From positions 8,088,204 to 8,152,203 of the forward strand of contig OY829328.1 of NCBI GenBank assembly GCA_963691655.1: a stretch of DNA of 64,000 nt. Reading direction: 5' to 3'. This document shows positions 32,484-45,596 of this stretch, piece after piece. Below the pieces are notes generated by a model. The model did no database searches and was not told the DNA's origin. It saw nothing but the letters and a program-made list of their open reading frames with translations. Origin of the DNA: Toxonevra muliebris (taxonomy: Eukaryota > Arthropoda > Insecta > Diptera > Pallopteridae). A program made the position numbers and the translations under genes. The first letter of the stretch is position 1. Each line of letters begins with the position of its first letter.

Positions 32484-34089
32484 ATTATATATATATTAGG
32501 GCCTGTTACAATGTATATTCAATGTTTAAGGATTTTCTATAATTCCGAATTTAGAATTCGCTGTATATAAAATCTATGCGTAAATTATGAGCGACAACTT
32601 AAAAACAATTTGCAGTTTAATAATATGCTTCCAAAAAAGAAGAAGAAGAAATTTCCCAAAGGAATAAATCTGCTTGACAATTATAATGTATAAAAGTTCA
32701 AATGCATTTTTATTTATGTTTTTAAGCTTTTAAGTATATTAGTAGCTACTATTACTGACAATATTTCAATGGGAATTTAATTAAGTATACCGACCTGAGA
32801 TACAAGCACAGCGAGTATGTTCTCCACAAGCCATAAAAGCGATAGCATAGTTCGAAACTCATCGTATTTCAAAACTGCTACAAGTTTTGCCTCTCAACCT
32901 CTTTCTCTACCTTCCTTTTCATACTTTTGATTATTTACTATGTTTTAGTTTGTATACCTTTTTCACTTTACAAAAAAGACGAAAAAGAAATTAACTGGAT
33001 GCACCTTAAATTCAGCCAGTGAATGTCATTTACTTTCGCTGTATTTGTGTGGTTATGCAGCATGTATGGGTGTACTTCTGTATCACATATCATGCGACAG
33101 GAAAATTTCGTGTTCGACTTTTAATGTACTTTCCGAAATTTGTTGCCTTTTTTAAGTTTTCTACGTACTCAGTTTTGTAACTATACGTGTTCTTCTTCTT
33201 GCAACAACAACATGAGCAACAGCAATTTGAAAAATGTATATATAGTATAAAAGTATATTGTATGAGAAGATAAAAACAAGGGATGATGCAAAAAAGTAAC
33301 AGAAGCCAAACAAAAAGTTATTGTCAAAAAGCATCATGCTATCATCATCACCACCACCAATTTGTTGGTTTTATTTAATTAGGGTATTAAATAGTAGAAA
33401 ACTTTGTAATAAGTATACATACCTAATTATTTTGGGGCTGCATAATAGTGTAGCTCGAAGTACTTATATGTTGCATATATAATTTCATTCATAAATGTGA
33501 AGTGGAGGGGAGAGAGAGAATGGAATTCGAGGTAAAATCTATTCAAACGGTTTGTCTCAGTCATTTTAATGAATAATTATGCATTTGCTTAAAGCGCAAA
33601 TTAGTTTCCCTCAATATATTATAGATTCCTAAGTATTCTAAAAATTCTATTGCGATTCTTCGAATTAAAAATTTACCTCAACAACAACTTATGTTTGCTA
33701 TCTGAGGCTTATTTTGTATTCCAGGTAGTTTAAGCTATCAACAACATTTTTTTCACTTCTGTTACCAACAAACAAGCGTATAATAGGTACAAAAAAAAAA
33801 ATAAGGATAAAAATAAAAAAACTTGTGCAACTATTTCCATGTCTTGAATGGTAAAAGTTATCCTTAAGAAAAAAATATAATGCGATTTACACGACTTACT
33901 ATTTATATCAAGTAATCGCTTTAAAAACTAACAGAAGAGCTACACATTTTAAATTTTACAAGAGTTCCAGGATATTTTATATTTCAATGAACAAGTAATA
34001 TTGAATTAATTTGAAATTTATTGTTTGAGGAAATTCCTTTTGACAACGCTTGACAGAACATTTTCTGTATTACAGCACCGTTTTGCATA
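32484..34089. other. Non-coding, nothing recognised
   Basis: AT-rich, with small microsatellites (AAGAAG near 32637, CCACCA near 33350). No ORF or repeat structure that could be assigned. Confidence 0.6.
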
Positions 34090-35828
34090 GGGGAATGCCG
34101 TCAGGGTTGGAGCATATTTTGATATTTTGCTCATAACTTCCGTTGAAACCCGAATTTTTATTAATGTTGCATATCGTTGACTGGATCTCACAAATTGCTA
34201 TGTTTTTGCTGAACATTAAATATAATTGGATTAGTTGTTCAGGAGTTATGGGCATTTACAAAGAACAATTGTAATCAGGGTTGGGGCACTGCTGTCAGGG
34301 TTGAAGCACTGTAGAAAATCAATAAGAAATGAAGGAATGTGATTGAAAATACCATGAAAATGGAAAAGGAAAAATTACACTCTGAGTGAATTTAAAAGAA
34401 AATTTGATTTTTTATTTCATTGATCAAAGAAAAAAAAATTAAGAGTGGTTAAAAATTATTCTGAATCGCAGTTCTGGCAGATAAAATATCTTGCCGTCAT
34501 ATTGGCACATTTTAAATGCACCTCTTGCATATTATGCAAAAGTCTTCATTTTCCGCAGAAGACAACTTTTAAGCAGCTTTTTCCTGTGTGCTCGAAATCC
34601 AACAATTCCTGTGTTTGTTGTGAAATATCAAAATACAACAAACACATGTATTTCAAAGAGCAATTAGAACAAACACAATTTGAAAAAGAGCCAAAAAAGC
34701 CAATTGAGCTTCTGGCTGGTCATCCCTGTGCACCACATTTCTCTGCTAGGTTGTATGCAGCCGATCCCCATATAGCCTCGTTCGCTAAACACTAATAACA
34801 GCATACATTCGTTTCTTATTAGCTTCGTATGAGTGTAATGAAAGCTCATTTCGCTTGTATTTTTTCGATTCACAGCGCCGCTAAAGAAGTTTCACTTCAA
34901 AAATTATGTTTTCCTTTAATTCCATTTGAATTTAAGAAAAGTTACTTAAATAAAGAAAAGTAAAAAAATATGTGACCTTGGACACCGAAAAGGTTGACAT
35001 CTTGGGCACTGAATAGGAAGAAGCTCAATTTTTCGGGCGAGATCAATGTAGTTGGCAAGAGTAAGAGCGCCCAGGTGCCCCCGCATGTTGCTCGTGCCAA
35101 CTACATCAATTCTTTAAAAAAGTTTCTTTCTCGTTTGAAACTTAGTTAGATTTAAGAGGCTTAATTGTATTTGTGCAATTTCACGGTGTAAATGCTGTAA
35201 AGTCACATGTACAATTAATCACGTGGTTCCTAGTTTTGTTTATTTGCTACTGGCGAAAGTATAGCAGCCGCGCGTTGATTATTTCCCGTTGACAGAATAT
35301 ATACATAATACGATACGATAAAATGACATGAAAAACACACACGGGTGAGAAAATGTATTTTCGGAGTCAAAACGCATCACTACAAAAAAATTGTCGGTGC
35401 TCCGATTCTGACTACAAACACTGCTCCAACCCTGATAACACACGTCATTTAGCGAAGCATTATTTACAGCATATTTTACCGATGCAAACATTCTATTCTA
35501 CTGTGAAATGCAACATATTTCCGCTTACTAAACCTTATCGAACAATTTAAATTAACTTACTTTGGTGTTTGCATGTTATTATTAATTAATAAATTACTTT
35601 TTCTAGCACTGCTAAAAAGTTTTTTTTACTCTTTTTTTAGAACGCGTTCACTTTTCTTCTTTTAACAAATACGTACACTTCACACTCTGAATTCGAAATG
35701 ACATAAAAAGTTTGCTTTCGTCATGACAAACAATATTGTATATTAACTTAATGGACGACAGTGTGATATAACGGAGAAAACGAGACTGCACCGACCCTGA
35801 CAGCGCCCCGACTCTGACGACATTCCCC
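34090..35828. mobile_element. 1.74-kb TA-flanked element with GTCAGGGTTGG subterminal repeats
   Basis: TA at 34088-34089 and 35829-35830. The inverted ends GGGGAATGCCGTCAGGGTTG and reversed GGGGAATGTCGTCAGAGTCG. The motif TGTCAGGGTTGRRGCACTG recurs at about 34265-34310 and, inverted, near 35415 and 35790. It contains a 20-bp stem hairpin (35041-35060 with 35092-35111). Superfamily unknown; TA target suggests Tc1/mariner/pogo-like. Confidence 0.65.
34445..34795 (+). CDS. Hypothetical Cys-rich ORF inside TIR element
   Basis: 116 codons with Cys clusters CTSCILC and CVCC spaced by about 40 residues and a Lys/Glu-rich C-terminal third. It could be a zinc-binding piece of a transposon protein, but no family is recognised and a chance ORF is equally likely. 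It lies wholly within the 34090-35828 element. Confidence 0.22.
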   Translation: MVKNYSESQFWQIKYLAVILAHFKCTSCILCKSLHFPQKTTFKQLFPVCSKSNNSCVCCEISKYNKHMYFKEQLEQTQFEKEPKKPIELLAGHPCAPHFSARLYAADPHIASFAKH

Positions 35829-36666
35829 TATATAAGATGACATTCCCCTATAGTAAAACATTAGACAATTATACTTTTATGCCAAAAATTTGTATCTTAA
35901 TTTAAATAGGTTCTGAGATATCCCATAATAAATATTAAGAATATATGAGTGGTGTCACAACCTCTTTTTTAATCCTACCCACATTTTTCCTGCCACATAG
36001 CATTGTCAACCAACGTTGAAATATATATGAAATTGCAGTACTATACCGTAAATAGTTCCAGAGATATACCCAAAAAAGCCAAAACTTTGCATAGGAGATG
36101 TCGTTCTCTATTGCAATTAGGGACTCGGAATATCATATGGTATAAACCTTTGTCATATCAAAAAAACATTGCCAGTAAATTAAAGCTTTCATCTCTTATT
36201 CATTTTTCAATACTGCATATGTTGATTGATTCTATCTTGTACTACTCTTCGTGAAGAAATGTAGGTGACAGCCCAGTTGGTGTACTTATCGAAAAATATA
36301 TATAATATTTCCTAATTGTCCCTTTCGTTGTCCTTTTCCTCAACAATTGATCTTGATATGAGGCTGTGGTCATAACTATATGAGAGTGCCCGTAGAGTAA
36401 TCAAAATCCACTTACATTTTCTTGAGTGCTTCCTCATGTGCGCATAGCATTGCAAAAACTAATTATCGCAAGCGGATCAAGATTTTTCTCAATTAAGAAC
36501 TCCTCAATAGAAATTTCAAACAAGCCAAAAACTAAGAGCGCTCTGTTGTAAAAATAGAAAGAAGTAATGGTATAAACCATCGATGGCCGCATTTGCATAC
36601 AAATGAGCTCGGTACGTGTGAAATTTCTAGCGCTGATATGCCTGCGTGCAAGGCTTTGGCCTACAC

Positions 36667-36923
36667 TGGTATAAACTGAACCAAAGCAGCCGGCCTCCGA
36701 CCACCTACTTCTTCTCAGAGAATAAATTCAATAAGAGCGTCAATCTCTACACTCAAGAATATGTAGAAGAAAAACAAAACAAAAACAGTTGGATTTGATT
36801 TTTGTTATGGCAGTTCATTTATTTATGTTATCAATTTTAAAAAATTAAACGTAAAAATTCAAGATTCTTTTAATTTCAAACAATTGTTGCATAAATTAAA
36901 ATTATTTACTTCGTTTATTTGTG
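36667..36923. repeat. Dispersed ~265-bp repeat, copy B
   Basis: Same orientation and order as 5253-5522, with indels. No coding. Confidence 0.65.
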
Positions 36924-37270
36924 CAAATCATCAGAAGAATTAAGAAGCAAATTAAAATTCGATAAAATACATATATTTTCGTACTAAAACTTGGCAGCAC
37001 TTAGCTTTTTTTATGAAAATATATCATTGTTTCCCTCTCTCATAAGAAAGAAAACATTCTGCAGTTGAAAGTATTCGAATAGAATCTATTGCAGCGTCGT
37101 TAAGGCGGCAGCTAACCTCAGAAATTTTTTCCATACAACTTCATAAAATATGTGGTTGTGTGCTTATACCGTTAAACCCACTCAAAATATATAACGAAAG
37201 AGCGCTCAATAATTTTTTTTTATCTTAAATGATGAAAACAAAGTCTGGTGTCCTCACGTAAACACAATAA

Positions 37271-37894
37271 CCCTGTTCACTCTTTAGAGTAAAGTGCTGG
37301 TTAACGGAGTAACAGCGTAAAAGTGTTAAACAAAATTACTCTACAATAACAAAATATACGAAATTTACTTTTACTCACACTTTACACTTTTACTCTAGTT
37401 CGACCCTTGAGTAAAATATTTCTTACTCTGTTACTCTGAGTAAGAGAGAAAATTAGCGTTGCCTACTTCTTGATTTGTACGACAACAAAAAATAAAAAAC
37501 AAAAGTTTTGTTGCTGGCGCATTCAATTGGGAATCATCAGTGATCACAGACAAAATAAAAAAAACTGTCAACAATATGACATGAAAAAATTTTGAATTTC
37601 TTCTTATTGAAAAGAACTTTAGAAACTATTGCACATCAATTTTATCTTCCCTCAACTTCAACACACTTAATTTTGCTAACAACGTCAGCAAAATTAATAA
37701 AGGAGGTTTTTGAACTTTTACTACACATTTTTTTAATCAAAAAAAAGAAAAGTAAACAATAAATAATGAAAAATATCCGATCAACATTTACTCCAGAGAG
37801 CACTATTAAAATTTTAGATGCGTTCACGCTCTAGAGTAAAACATTACTCTTTTACTCCGTTACTCAGCATTTTGCTCTAAAGAGTGAATAGGGC
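37271..37894. mobile_element. Harbinger-like non-autonomous element (TAA target)
   Basis: 624 bp flanked by TAA (37268-37270, 37895-37897). The ends CCCTGTTCACTCTTTAGAGT and reversed GCCCTATTCACTCTTTAGAG stay inverted for about 45 bp, including GTAACGGAGTAA. Many internal TTTACTC words. The 3-bp TWA target duplication suggests PIF/Harbinger. No transposase. Confidence 0.7.
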
Positions 37895-38061
37895 TAATAG
37901 AAACAGATTATTTGAAAAAACTATTAATTTGGTTACGCCTGAAACAAAGGATTGGCCCTAGTTGATTTAAATTTCATTTATCTTTTAATAAATTTGAATA
38001 ACTGATTTGTCTATCATGGTCCACATACACCTGCGGATATAAATATAATAAATGTATATTA

Positions 38062-39338
38062 CAGGGTGACAATTGTAAAGTGACGCAAGTTTAATACTCT
38101 GCAGCACGCTTTGCCATTTACCGTTACTTTAATTTAAAAAGCAAATTCATTCATCATTGGCTTTGCTTTTAATTTGATTTAAATTTTTGTTATTACATTT
38201 TGAAATTTCCATAAAAATGGGCAAGGAAAATATTCGTCGTGAAATTATGAAATTTCATTTGGCAAATTATAGTAGCCGTCAAATTGCAAAGGCTTTAAAT
38301 TTGTCAAGTCGTACGGTAGACCGAGCTATTATTCGATATAATGAAACTGGGGGTTTTGGAGATAGAGACCGGGGAAAATTTTCAACAGTTGCCAGTACTG
38401 GTTTAACAGAAAAAATTCAAGCGAAATCCAAGGCGCTCAATGAGAAAAATCGCTAAGGAAGTGGGAGTAAACCGTGAAACAGTGCGAATCATTGCAAAAT
38501 CAAAGCTTAATCTTAAGCCGTACAAGCTCCGAAAAGCTCAAGATCTGACACAAAAAAAGAAAGATTTGCGACTGCAAAGATGCAAGGTGTTGCTACGCTC
38601 CTCCGTGTTAAAAAATGTTGAAAATATCTTGTTTACAGATGAAAAAATTTTCACGGTTGAACAACATTTCAATGCGCAAAATGACCGAATGTGGCTAACA
38701 TCATCATCGCAACAAAATAGGACTGTTGGCCGAGTTCAAAAGCCAGCTTCCGTTATGGTATGGGCTGGAGTTTCCGCTAATGCCAGAACCCCTCTAATAT
38801 TCGTTGAAGAGGGTGTTAAAATTGACCAGGTTGTTTATCGGAGCATTTTAAATGAACATGTTCTTCCCTGGGCCCAAGATACATTTGGAAATGAAAACTG
38901 GACTTTCCAGCAAGATTCTGCACCTTTCCACATGACAAAATTAACGCAAACATGAATAAAAGAAAATTTTTCTGGATTCATAACATCTCAAGAATGGCCA
39001 CCATACTCCCCAGACTTGAATCCAATGGACTACTCCATTTGAAGTATTTTAGAGAGTAAGGCTTGTGCATCTCAACACCACAGTCTGGAGTCGCTGACAA
39101 ATTCATTAGAGAAAGCCTAGACTGAAATTAATCAGGAAGTCCTGCGGCGAACAGTCCTACGATTTCCGGATCGATTGAAGGCATGTGTGCAGGCTAAAGG
39201 AGGTTATATTGAATGAGGTGGGGTTCAAATGAATGCTTATATATTCAGCAATGTTAACACTTAATTGTACTTAATGGAAGTACGTCCTTTTGAAAATAAC
39301 TGCTGAAATGTGTGCGTCACTTTACGATTGTCACCCTG
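38062..39338 (+). mobile_element. Tc1/mariner DD37D (maT-like) transposon, complete ends
   Basis: 1277 bp, TA at 38060-38061 and 39339-39340. Inverted ends CAGGGTGACAATTGTAAAGT and reversed CAGGGTGACAATCGTAAAGT. A 36-bp sequence lies on both sides in direct orientation (38026-38061 and 39341-39376). It encodes a broken transposase. Confidence 0.88.
38217..39216 (+). pseudogene. DD37D transposase pseudogene
   Basis: Start ATG 38217. The N-terminal helix-turn-helix includes YSSRQIAKALNLSSRTVDRA. A frameshift near 38435 moves to the frame of 38440-38955 (MRKIAKEVGVNRETVRIIAK). Catalytic regions are FTDEKIF, QQDSAPFH and SPDLNPMDYS. Counting residues between the second and third catalytic Asp gives 37, as in maT-type elements. 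In-frame TGA codons lie at 38953 and near 39041, the latter replacing Trp in YSIW. Inactive. Closest relatives are Tc1/mariner DD37D elements of insects, judged by motif only. Confidence 0.82.
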
Positions 39339-39376
39339 TATACACCTGCGGATATAAATATAATAAATGTATATTA

Positions 39377-40880
39377 TATATATATTTTGGTTTATTTAAT
39401 TTTTAGAGGGTGCAACTGGGCGTATGAGTAATTTTAGAAATGCAATATTTTTGTTTGATTTAACATTGATGTTGAAAGTATGAAAACTTTTAACTTTTCG
39501 CTTAGAAAATCATATTATTTGTAGTAAGCAGCAAAATCTATGGGAAAGTTTTTACAACAAGTTTTTTAATTTCATTGAAAAGTTTTTTTATTTCTGCAGG
39601 AACGGCCATAACGATTGAGATAGACTTCTTTCGGAAAATCCACTATTTTTCACCTGCTATTGTCGGTCTCTATTTTTTGTTGTTTACTTAATCTATGGAC
39701 TACGGAAACTTTTTACAGATTATTAAAAATGTTTTTTAAAAAAAAAAATTCAACAATTAATACCTAAAATATAATAAAAATTATAAAAAGTTAGAATTTA
39801 TATTTTAAAAAATTGAAAAACCAACGTGTGAAAAATTGGAGTTACACTTGAATTCAACTAACGCTTTAACAAAATGTGTTTTAAAGCATAATTTCCACTT
39901 ATTTTCACTGAAAATAATATTTTCATAGTGAATTTTAAAATTGTTATCAGTAAATGAATGAGACCATGAAGTTCACGTGAACTCATTCCAATTTGAAATA
40001 AAAATAGACAACGAAATTAAAATGAATATTTTGTGTAGTAAAACTTTGCCATAGTCACAACTAAGCACATACTTATTTAACCCGAATAATGACTGGGTGG
40101 GTTTACATAGGCAAAGAGTTGGCGGTGTCAAGCAAGGTTTTGGTAATTATTTTGTTGTGCCATAAGTTTTCATATATACAAAAATTTTTGTTGAATTCAT
40201 GACACTTATAATTTTATAATTTATTTATTGTTTAGGTCAAACATGATTTTATATACACCGTTGAGTACCATTAAAATAATTTATTTTTTTTACATATATA
40301 ATTTGCTCAATATTTTGAGTGCAATTTATTTGATTTTTATAATATTTGACTAACACCATGAAACATAGTGTATTGAAATATTTTAAAGTGTTAAAATATT
40401 AATAAGAAACATCACTAAGATCAGGAGTCGTGGCGAATTCCTGTTATATAAACACTGTTGTTACTTTGAAAAACCTTTATTCAGCCTGATAAATATCACT
40501 TACAAAAATTAAGACAAAAACTTCATAACTACGAAAAATTGCATTTAAACTTTGAAAATAGTATTTGCTTCTTCAAGCTGAATTTATAGAAAAACTTAAA
40601 ACATAGATTCTGGCACAAAAAATCTTTAAGTTTACAGTGCCTGCTATTTTGGGTTCCCCTCATAATCATAATAATAATAAGACATAGGTTGATTTACAAA
40701 TCAAGTTTTGTTAAAAGATGTTTCAAATATCAGAGTATAATTGTAGTATACTCTTGGGTATGAAAATTGCTTGATTTTGAAAGACAGATAATAGTTTAGT
40801 TGATAGAAGTTATGAGCAGGCAGACAATTAAAGAAGGCATTTGGGTATATTTAAAATACGACCTATGGAATGGCAGGAAA
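39377..40880. other. Non-coding, nothing recognised
   Basis: AT-rich, no ORF above about 60 codons, no inverted repeats noticed. Confidence 0.6.
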
Positions 40881-40884
40881 GTTT

Positions 40885-41370
40885 GGTTCAACAATCAAAG
40901 ATGCATTAAAATCTGTTCTCCGGTTGGTTCTAGATTGCTATGTTTTACAGACCCTATTGATCAACCCTAACAAAGCCGTCTTTACTCCTTTCAATAGAAG
41001 AAATAAATTAGCTAACTGCCCCCTTGTCAGTCAATGCACGTTTGGTGAGTATTTCGGTGAGAAGCCAAGTACTTGAGTATTACGCTTGATAATAAACTTA
41101 ATTGTAATATAGTATTCACTTAAATAATGTATTGACAACAGCAATAAATGGAAAATCCTAGGGTCTTTCTTTCCAGATGATAATCTGGTATAATACGATA
41201 ATTAAGTATTAGGCTAATTGTGGCTTTTGCTGCTTCTGTGTGATAATAGCTTTGCAAGGCAGTGATATTCCAACTTTGAGGCGTTGACTAAACTTACACC
41301 TCTACACATCTCGTTAACGAAGACAGCCACGATTGCTTTTCTGAAGCGGCAGGTTTTCTTCAATTTTCTA
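40885..41370 (+). pseudogene. LINE RT fragment, heavily decayed
   Basis: Encodes LINPNKAVFTPFNRRNKLAN then, after a shift, LSITLDNKLNCN, the VNP.K....F.R...L...YLG..LD.KL block that follows RT motif C in I/Jockey/R1-like LINEs. Further on ALTKLTPLHISLTKTATIAF fits the thumb region. No catalytic motifs remain. Confidence 0.5.
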
Positions 41371-44279
41371 AAGCCGTGATTAAACTGAAAATTTTACCCG
41401 GCGAACAAAATGTAACTGTGGCACCGAACACGAAGTGAGAGTCTATACTCATTTTCATACCGAACACACTGAGTTTTTTGTGTCACAGTGTGTTTATACC
41501 ATTTAGTGTGGCTGTGCTATACAAACTGGTATTGAAACGTAAAGTAACTTTCGACGAAAAGCAACGAGCTCAATGTAATTTATATTACAGATAAAACGCA
41601 TACAGAGAATTATTTTTCATAACGAGTTCTCAAAGCGCTCACACAGGCGCAAAATTAGATGGTTTTCGTTTTGGCTAACACTGCTTTAGATTAATCAATA
41701 GGACTTTTGTGGACTCAATTGGGCATCTTTCAAATTGGTCGCTGAAGAGTGGGCGAGAGAACAGTGACCGATATCTTCTATTGAGTCCTAACTCCTAATA
41801 TACTCATACTACTTCTACTAATGGGTTAAAGCATCTTAAATTGTGTCATCATTATCTTGACATCAAATTCAAATTTAATTGACTTATTAAGGTTTCCTTT
41901 TTTAACTTTTATGTTTTTGTCTGTCATCAGACACACACAAATTCCCAGTACGTATGAACGAAAAATAAATTTTATAATATTTAAGCTGATTTACGATACC
42001 ACTACTGTGTGGTATTTTTATATACCCCTATATATATTTTCTTAGAAAACTTAATATAAACTCAAATTTTCGTTATTTCTCGTGCGGTACCAACCTATGT
42101 ACTAAATAAAACTGAAAGCTAAGACAGACATAATTTCATTGTTCTTGTACATCCGTTTCGCTGTTCACAGAATATGAATACACATACAGTCAAGCTGCTG
42201 TTGCTGCTGCTATTACCTTCGTGCGTGTGCGTGTGCGTGTATTATTTTACAATGTATATTTTCATGTACATGTGCAAGTAAGTATGAAATAGAAAATTAC
42301 TTTGGTAAGGAAGAAAGAAATCTCTAAGGATTTATTGCAAAAAGAAATATAAACAAACATATAAACAAAGAATGTGTAAATAATAATGGCATATATTTAC
42401 TATTATAAGTACACATACACACAAATGTTTATATGTTTATGTATGTGTGAGTGTGTGTGCATACTGCTTCGCAGCCAACTAAAAGCGGCCCTGACTTGCA
42501 GCAAAAAAAAAAAATAAAAAAAAAACAAAAAAAATAAACCAAAAAGGATGTATGTGCGTAATCACATGTGTATATGAATGTATATATGTGTATTATCGGT
42601 GTGAGTGTGCATGTATTGTCTTTCTTTTGAGCACGCTGCTGCTGCTATTGTTGCAATGTTTATTTTATATCGCATATATGTTTGTGCATGTGTACGTATT
42701 CAATATTGACTCGTTTTGCTTTCATAACTTTGTAATTACTTTTCTTACTTTAAGCGCCTTTAATATTAAATCAATACATTAAAGAATTTGTTTTTTACTT
42801 GCTTTAGTTATATGTATGTAGTATAAAATTTGAGAATGAAATCAACATCGAAAAAAGAGAATATCGTAAGAAATGTTTATAGTTTTTGTACAATACAATA
42901 TCATTGATTTTGCTTACCTGATGATGCTTTCTTAATTTGTGTTGCTCAATAGATTTTAGTATTTGGTTTTCATAAATGTACACTTTAATATATTTTTATT
43001 TAAAATATTGTATATAATTTTGTAACAATTTGATTTTGTATTGCTTTAGTTATTTCTAATAATATGTATTATTTTTTTTTTCTTTCATATTAGTATTCTA
43101 TTAATTCTTTCTGGTTTATTGCAACTTTTTTAGCTGAAAATCATTAAATACTTTTATAATATTACACTAATTCATTTATCAAATACGTTTTTTTTTTTAA
43201 TTCATTGTTTCTATTAAAAATCTTCCGCTTTTTATACCACTCAAAAAAATTTTGAAAAATTAAATCAAAATACGCGGTCTTTACTACACAGCAGCAAATT
43301 CAATCCAAACTCGCGTAAATCTTTTAGCAAACTACTGTCAAATCGGTGAATTTCATCTTTTCAGCAGCTGACTCGTTGTAGACTTAGGTAGGCGCCTGCG
43401 TACTGAACAAATTCTTATTTATTTTGATTTTTCAGCGAGTGTAGTTTGTAGACACTCAACAGAGTAGAGAACTCTAAATAGCATATTCGAAAAATGTATG
43501 CAAAGTCTACGTTTATTAATTTCGAAAATTCTTTTTAATTTTGTTTATTTTATTATCTTTATAGTAATAATAATAAAAGGTTGCATACAACGTACTTGTT
43601 TGTACATGTGCGAAATTAAGTATTTAAGAGAGATTATCAAACTAAATTTGCTCTTATTTTGTATGGATTAATGATAATGTTTTATGCTTACAAATTTCTT
43701 ACGCACATTAAGTTTATTACATATACATATGTAATAATTATTTATAACAAAAAAAAAAAAAAGAAAAAAAAAATAATAATTAAATTTTACAATATAAATT
43801 TTTCCAGCCATTAATCTACGCATTACTGGTTCATAATGACGTATAAGCAACAAATATTTATTTATAAACTAACAAATGTAGCACAAATGCGACACAAATG
43901 TCTGCTTTGCAATTCACTCACTTGTACTCATTGAAAAAATAAAAAAAAAGCAGATGGTGTGTTTGGAAATTAATAAAAATGTTGTGTATTTAACTTTTGG
44001 CACATGACATTAAAGTTTGATATAAACAATTCAACAGCAACAACCACTATTCAGCTGGTATTTTCAAAATAATAATAATAATTAAGTATATGTTTTCCAT
44101 CAACTTAAGCAATTAAAAATTTCCTGAAAATTTTACATTCTTCAAAACACTGCGAAATTGTAAATATTTTTAGTTGTTTGTTGTTGATTTGATTTTGTGA
44201 TACTACGTTATGTAGTATGCTGTATCCTCTTCAGTGCCGAAGAAAAATCTGGAAAGAGATGGGGGTAACAATTATAATT
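41371..44279. other. Non-coding, microsatellite-rich
   Basis: GTGTGT/ATGTAT runs at about 42220-42620 and poly-A/T tracts. The ORFs around 42552-42782 are repeat translations. No feature beyond these. Confidence 0.6.
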
Positions 44280-44429
44280 AGCCGTATTCTTAATCTTGCG
44301 CAAATGGTTTTGCATCATTGCCAATGTAAGATATTTCTGCTATCACAGCAACAAAAATATGCGATATGCAATAAAAATTTGCATTTACAATGATGCAAAA
44401 CCATTCACACAAGATTGTGAATGCGGCTT
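44280..44429. mobile_element. 150-bp foldback MITE
   Basis: The left arm AGCCGTATTCTTAATCTTGC and inner ATGGTTTTGCATCATTG are repeated inverted at 44385-44429 (CAATGATGCAAAACCAT ... GAATGCGGCT). No ORF. Confidence 0.7.
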
Positions 44430-44710
44430 TTGTAAAGTCATTTGAAGCACAATGAATATACAAATTCACAACAATGAATTAAGTTTTGGAAGCATTAAAA
44501 CATTTTTCGTATGCTGTTATCATAACTCGTTGTCCCAAGAAGTCAATAGGCTTTGGCTTTGAGTCAAGTCACAATTGGAGTATTTGTTGACGATATTATC
44601 TGAGAAGCAAAATTCTCCCTGAAGGAGCATTTTTGGCTGATATCACTTCAGTTCTTTATTCACTTAGGGTGGGCGAATTTGCGAATTTTTTTCGGCAACT
44701 AGTGGCTGCG

Positions 44711-44952
44711 GCTTGTTGACGCATTAAACAACTAGGCCGTAGCGTCATGAATTTTGGCAGCCACTATTTTGGAGTTTTTTTTTTTTTTGAGTGAATTGAT
44801 AGAAATTAAAATCAAATACAAGTCGATGTCGTGTGAGGTTTCATAGTATGTATGTTTTTTTTGTCGCACATCGCTTAGAAAAGCAAAACTACTAAATAGT
44901 GGCTGCCGAAATTCATGACGCTATAGACTAGTTGTCTAGTCCAACAGCAAGC
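44711..44952. mobile_element. ~240-bp foldback element next to tRNA B-box-like sequence
   Basis: Arms contain TAGCGTCATGAATTTTGGCA and its inverse TGCCGAAATTCATGACGCTA, plus GCTTG at the tips. Directly right, 44973-44986 reads GGTTCAAATCCCAC, a perfect B-box, so a tRNA-derived segment may be part of it. Confidence 0.65.
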
Positions 44953-45356
44953 ACGCAGTCCCTTGTGGCTAAGGTTCAAATCCCACAAATTTTTCCTTTA
45001 ATTCTTTTGAAGAAAGTTTCAATCTCTTAGAAAATCTTAAAAAAAAAACTTTGCTCCATTTATTGTATATGTTAGGCATTCCTATAAGTCTTTATTTAAT
45101 CTAAGACAAAGTTTCAATTCGTAGAAGAATATACTACTTACTACTCAACTCGCTTTCAATGGTGCCTGCCTGTTTGTTTGGGTGGAATTTCGCAATCGAT
45201 TTTAAACAAACTTTCAGGTGAGCTAGAGACTTGACACTTTAAACGTTGCTCAGAACTGGATGACAATGCAATATAAACTATTTAAAAAATATATATAAAT
45301 ATAATATAATATAAAATATTAAAATTTTCAATTTGGAAAAAAATTTTGCAAATTTA

Positions 45357-45586
45357 TTGAAAGGAACTACCGTTCTACGTACTTTTTGTCATTCTTCTCT
45401 GACATTTGTATTACATATTGGTCAGAAGAAGGCCTGCTTCTAAGTATATAAAAATTTTTCAATAAAAAATTTGTTCATACGATTAATAGACACGGTTCAT
45501 ATTAGATGTCAAAAAATTTGACCAATATGTAATACAAGTGTCAAAGAAGAATGGCAAAAAGTACATAGAACGGTAGTTCCTTTCAA
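45357..45586. mobile_element. 230-bp TA-flanked foldback MITE
   Basis: TA at 45355-45356 and 45587-45588. Arms of about 68 bp, starting TTGAAAGGAACTACCGTTCT and passing GTATTACATATTGGTCA, are inverted with only a few mismatches. Tc1/mariner-type MITE. It abuts dispersed repeat 45597-45798. Confidence 0.85.
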
Positions 45587-45596
45587 TAATACTATT

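Noticed and set aside
44973..44986. tRNA gene from a perfect B-box
   Set aside because: No matching A-box and cloverleaf at the right distance.
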